From: DASYYE01 sp035946955
GTDB taxonomy: Bacteria; Actinomycetota; Actinomycetes; Streptosporangiales; Streptosporangiaceae
Reading direction: 5' to 3'
Length of the DNA stretch: 26,678 nt
Assembly (NCBI GenBank): GCA_035946955.1
Contig: DASYYE010000439.1
Coordinates: 1 to 26,678 of the forward strand
Shown here: piece after piece, positions 24,965 to 26,678 of the stretch
Position numbering within the stretch: the stretch's first letter is position 1
Layout of the letters: every line of letters starts with the position of its first letter
Translations under genes and position numbers: made by a program
The notes under the pieces: model-generated
The model's input: only the letters and a program-made list of their open reading frames with translations
What the model was told of the DNA's origin: nothing
Database searches by the model: none

Positions 24965-25214
24965 AGATCGCTACTTCCTCCTCGCGGGCGCGGCGGACGG
25001 AAATGATCCTGACACGATGCTCCCGGTAGGTCACGACTGCCGACCAGTGCTTGCCGGCTAGCTGGCCGATTACCAGCCACCTCGGCTCGTCCACAGTTCG
25101 GGCCGGTACCTCAATGCGCATGGGGTCTTGCCAGAGGGCCTGGGCTTCGGTGAAGTTGATCCCATGTTTGAGCTGGTTCGCCTGGCTCTTGCCAGGGTCG
25201 AACTCAAAGTCCAC
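24954..25214 (-). CDS. brnT: BrnT-type ribonuclease toxin
   Basis: This 86-residue protein fits the BrnT family, RelE-fold ribonucleases that inhibit growth by cutting RNA until neutralised by BrnA. It shows the family opening FEFDPGKSQANQLKHGINF, EAQALWQD, the central RWLVIGQLAGKHWSAVVTYR strands, and the closing RVRIISVRRAREEEVAIYE. Full length and an intact C-terminus suggest it is active. The GTG at 25214 has an AAGGAGG site six bases upstream, and a TATAAT promoter with a palindromic operator lies just ahead. It forms an operon with the overlapping antitoxin gene and sits between the two att-like repeats. Confidence 0.88.
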   Translation of the reverse strand: MDFEFDPGKSQANQLKHGINFTEAQALWQDPMRIEVPARTVDEPRWLVIGQLAGKHWSAVVTYREHRVRIISVRRAREEEVAIYES

Positions 25215-25229
25215 ACCAGGCCTCCTTCT

Positions 25230-25246
25230 GGTATAGGAATTATACC
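25230..25246. promoter_or_regulatory. Palindromic operator of the brnT/brnA operon
   Basis: GGTATA (25230-25235) and TATACC (25241-25246) form a perfect 6-bp inverted repeat around a 5-nt centre. It overlaps the -10 element and lies 16 nt before the toxin start. This is the placement expected for autorepression by an RHH antitoxin or the toxin-antitoxin complex. Confidence 0.65.
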
Positions 25247-25266
25247 TAATAGACCCCTCGTAGCAA
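25239..25266 (-). promoter_or_regulatory. Promoter of the brnT/brnA operon
   Basis: On the minus strand a perfect -10 TATAAT (25244-25239) follows TTGCTA (25266-25261) after 16 nt, 25 nt before the GTG start of brnT. The match is stronger than at any other gene start I examined in this window. Confidence 0.65.
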
Positions 25267-25483
25267 GCTAAGGCAGACGGCGGACCTTGGTCGAGAGACC
25301 GTGAGCGGTCGCCACGTGTCCCGGCGTCGGTCGGCCAGGCAATCTGATGCCAGGGGGTGACAACCCGGACATCACTCCGAGCGATCTGTCGCTCAAGATC
25401 GTTCAGCGACAGGCTGCCTATTGCGGTTGCGCTCGTGGCCGCCGTGCGTCGGTGCAGGTCTGCACAGCGCTGAGGCCGGGATA

Positions 25484-25527
25484 CCTTCTAAGCAGCGGGT
25501 CGCGGGTTCGAATCCTGCCAGGCGCGC
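25484..25527 (+). repeat. 44-bp att-like direct repeat, copy 2 (tRNA-Arg 3' fragment)
   Basis: This is an exact copy of the tRNA-Arg 3' part without any 5' half: the preceding bases cannot supply the acceptor or D-arm partners, so it is not a tRNA. The encoded CCA is also missing. It is best read as the att site displaced when an element inserted at the tRNA gene. Confidence 0.8.
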
Positions 25528-25737
25528 GGGGGGAACAGGGAGGCGGACGGCACGATCGGCCCAGCGGAACGGCCCAGGGGCACTCCCCTGGTTGCGCGCC
25601 CGCTGCATGCCTGATGCCTCCCCGTTCTGCCTGGTCAGAGCCTCCTGCGCAAGCTGGCCAACGACGTCCGCGGGACCGTCGATCCCGTCCGTAGTCATCG
25701 TTGAGGGGTGCTCTGCCCTTGCGCCACCAGGCCAATT

Positions 25738-25751
25738 CCTACCGGGGTAGG
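25738..25751. promoter_or_regulatory. Palindrome ahead of the RHH/PIN operon
   Basis: CCTACC (25738-25743) and GGTAGG (25746-25751) form a perfect dyad with a 2-nt centre, ending nine bases before the antitoxin ATG. It is a likely autoregulatory operator; its right arm also provides the AGGA-type ribosome binding site. Confidence 0.5.
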
Positions 25752-25760
25752 ATCGGGTGC

Positions 25761-26039
25761 ATGGCCAAGCTTTCCATCAGTCTCCCCGATGAGCTCGCCA
25801 ATGACCTGCGCGCAGTTGCCCCAGGCAACGTGAGTGCCTTCGTATCCGCGGCTGTCCGCCACGAACTCGACCGACGCCATCTGCTGACGTTCCTGGCCGA
25901 ACTGGAAGACGAACTGGGCCCGCCCGACGAGGAAGAGGTCGCGGGCTTCTCTGCGGTCTTCACCGAGATCGAGGCATCTAGCACCCGGGCTGACAAGCCG
26001 GAGCGGGCAGCAATGCCCAAGCCGCGGTCAGGGCACTGA
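25761..26039 (+). CDS. Ribbon-helix-helix antitoxin of a PIN-type toxin-antitoxin pair
   Basis: This 92-residue protein begins with an RHH DNA-binding domain, KLSISLPDELANDLRAVAP, followed by NVSAFVSAAVRHELDRR, at about residues 3-45. An acidic middle (LEDELGPPDEEEVAGF) and a polar tail are likely to wrap and inhibit the toxin. The order (antitoxin first) and the one-base overlap of its TGA with the ATG of the PIN gene are typical of VapBC-like modules. The ATG at 25761 has an AGGA site eight bases upstream and a 14-bp palindrome directly ahead. It is a RHH-type antitoxin by sequence; no stricter subfamily can be set by eye. Confidence 0.85.
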   Translation: MAKLSISLPDELANDLRAVAPGNVSAFVSAAVRHELDRRHLLTFLAELEDELGPPDEEEVAGFSAVFTEIEASSTRADKPERAAMPKPRSGH

Positions 26040-26464
26040 TGGCCGTCCTGGTACTTGACACCCGCGCGCTAGAGGTCATCGCGGATCACCGCGCCGATCC
26101 GGCTGCCGCCCGGCGGGTACAAAGCATGCTGACCTCGGCTGCCCGGCTTGGCGTGCCAGTGCGCGTGCCGACCGCAGTCCTCGCGGAGGCCTACCGGGGC
26201 ATCCCGGGAGATACGGCCATCGATCGCGTGCTCAGGCAAGGCATAAGGCCGATCACTATGGCCCAGGCGATGTCCCGGCTGGCTGGCGCTCTCAAGAACC
26301 GCGACAAGCTCAACTCATGCCACACCGTGGATGCCTTCGTCGTGGCCACGGCCGCACGGCTCGGCGGTGGCATTGTCGCCACTGGTGACCCTGATGACCT
26401 CCGTTTCCTAGCCCGCGACCACCCGAACATCCGCGTCGAGGCAGTGAGCCCCACACGCCGGTAG
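26039..26464 (+). CDS. PIN-domain ribonuclease toxin (VapC-like)
   Basis: This is a 141-residue PIN-domain protein, probably an RNase that cuts tRNA or rRNA when free of its antitoxin. The acidic residues expected for metal binding are present: Asp7 in LVLDTRAL, Glu50 in VLAEAYRG, Asp98 in HTVDAFVV and Asp117/Asp119 in ATGDPDDL. The first motif reads LDTRALEVI instead of the more usual LDxSAL-type sequence, so the residue after Asp is atypical. Length fits the family and the frame is intact. It starts at an ATG overlapping the antitoxin stop (TGATG). Together with the nearby BrnT/BrnA pair this gives two toxin-antitoxin modules within 1.8 kb of a tRNA gene. Confidence 0.87.
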   Translation: MAVLVLDTRALEVIADHRADPAAARRVQSMLTSAARLGVPVRVPTAVLAEAYRGIPGDTAIDRVLRQGIRPITMAQAMSRLAGALKNRDKLNSCHTVDAFVVATAARLGGGIVATGDPDDLRFLARDHPNIRVEAVSPTRR

Positions 26465-26568
26465 CCGTCGAGGCATCCCGCCACACCGGGCGAATCCGAC
26501 CCGTCCAAGTGGCTCGCGCCCGGGCCAGGTGGGGTGCCACCGTAGCGGCCGCGGGTATGTAGCGCCGT

Positions 26569-26678
26569 ATGACAAAGCTCGCGCCGTCGGTGAGAACGGT
26601 CCGCCGGGCATATTACGAGGAACTCGGGCCAGGGGAGCGGTCCGCCCTGGTGTCCTGGCTGGCCTTCACCTCGACCTT
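26569..26678 (+). CDS. Partial reading frame running off the right edge, unknown product
   Basis: From the ATG at 26569 an open frame continues to the window end, starting MTKLAPSVRTVRRAYYEELG and then PGERSALVSWLAFTS. The composition is protein-like, and the last visible residues turn hydrophobic, so it could be the N-terminal part of a membrane protein. No strong ribosome binding site is seen. I do not recognise the family with any certainty from 36 residues. Confidence 0.4.
   Translation, partial: MTKLAPSVRTVRRAYYEELGPGERSALVSWLAFTST

Larger units (their letters stand above)
25267..25760. other. Non-coding stretch containing att-like copy 2
   Basis: About 490 nt separate the brnT promoter from the second toxin-antitoxin pair. 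No frame here is convincing. It contains an 8-bp dyad CTGTCGCT/AGCGACAG at 25386-25412 between the att-like copies, the truncated tRNA 3' copy at 25484-25527, a 7-bp dyad CCAGGGG/CCCCTGG at 25574-25591, and a palindrome at 25738-25751 just before the next gene. Confidence 0.6.

Noticed and set aside
25484..25527. Second tRNA-Arg gene
   Set aside because: Only the 3' part from the anticodon loop is present; the 5' half of the acceptor stem and the D-arm are missing, so it cannot fold as a tRNA.
25347..25694. Open frame across the second tRNA fragment
   Set aside because: It translates the tRNA-derived repeat and non-coding flanks; Arg/Pro-rich with no start signal.

Overview
The window is chromosomal DNA from a high-GC Gram-positive bacterium, most likely an actinomycete. 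Coding regions use G/C-ending codons throughout, GTG starts are frequent, and the gene families are typical of Actinomycetota: a group II truncated haemoglobin, an ECF42-type sigma factor with a YciI/DGPF partner, an SsbB-like SSB paralogue, a pair of large dynamin-like GTPases, and dnaE2 with a DUF6504-type neighbour. I cannot place it to genus from the sequence alone.

Layout, left to right. 1-574 has no convincing gene but holds a long nested inverted repeat. Then come a truncated haemoglobin (575-1003, +), an ECF sigma factor translationally coupled to a YciI-like protein (1060-2630, -), and a secreted phosphoesterase (2813-4237, -) followed by two terminator-type hairpins. An unusually AT-rich islet (about 4440-4660) precedes gluconokinase (4755-5333, +). 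A leftward block follows: the ABC-F factor EttA, an SSB paralogue, a cytoplasmic HtrA-like protease, and two dynamin-like GTPases (5513-13368, -). Next is an envelope-glycan group: NAD-dependent epimerase and GT2 glycosyltransferase (14058-15865, +), with a GtrA-like membrane protein converging on them and overlapping by 100 bp (15766-16482, -). Error-prone DnaE2 and a DUF6504-like gene follow (16646-20717, -), with no ImuA'/ImuB in the upstream sequence. A lipoprotein solute-binding protein (21341-23056, +) is preceded by a degenerate fragment resembling its own C-terminus. It converges on glyA (23138-24409, -) at a shared terminator.

The right end (24648-26464) is the most accessory-looking part. 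An intact tRNA-Arg(UCU) gene has its 3' 44 bp repeated exactly 805 bp downstream, as in integration at a tRNA 3' end. Between the copies lies only a BrnT/BrnA-type toxin-antitoxin pair with its own promoter and palindromic operator; no integrase is visible. Just beyond the second copy lies a second toxin-antitoxin pair (RHH antitoxin plus PIN toxin), also headed by a palindrome. This looks like a minimal tRNA-borne toxin-antitoxin islet, and it is the best candidate for something not previously described. A partial reading frame runs off the right edge.

Functional reading. The EttA/SSB/HtrA/GTPase block may be a translation, chromosome and division maintenance neighbourhood (inference). The epimerase, GT2 and GtrA genes are likely to act together on a lipid-linked sugar or surface glycan. 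DnaE2 supplies mutagenic translesion synthesis and would need an ImuB-type partner encoded elsewhere.
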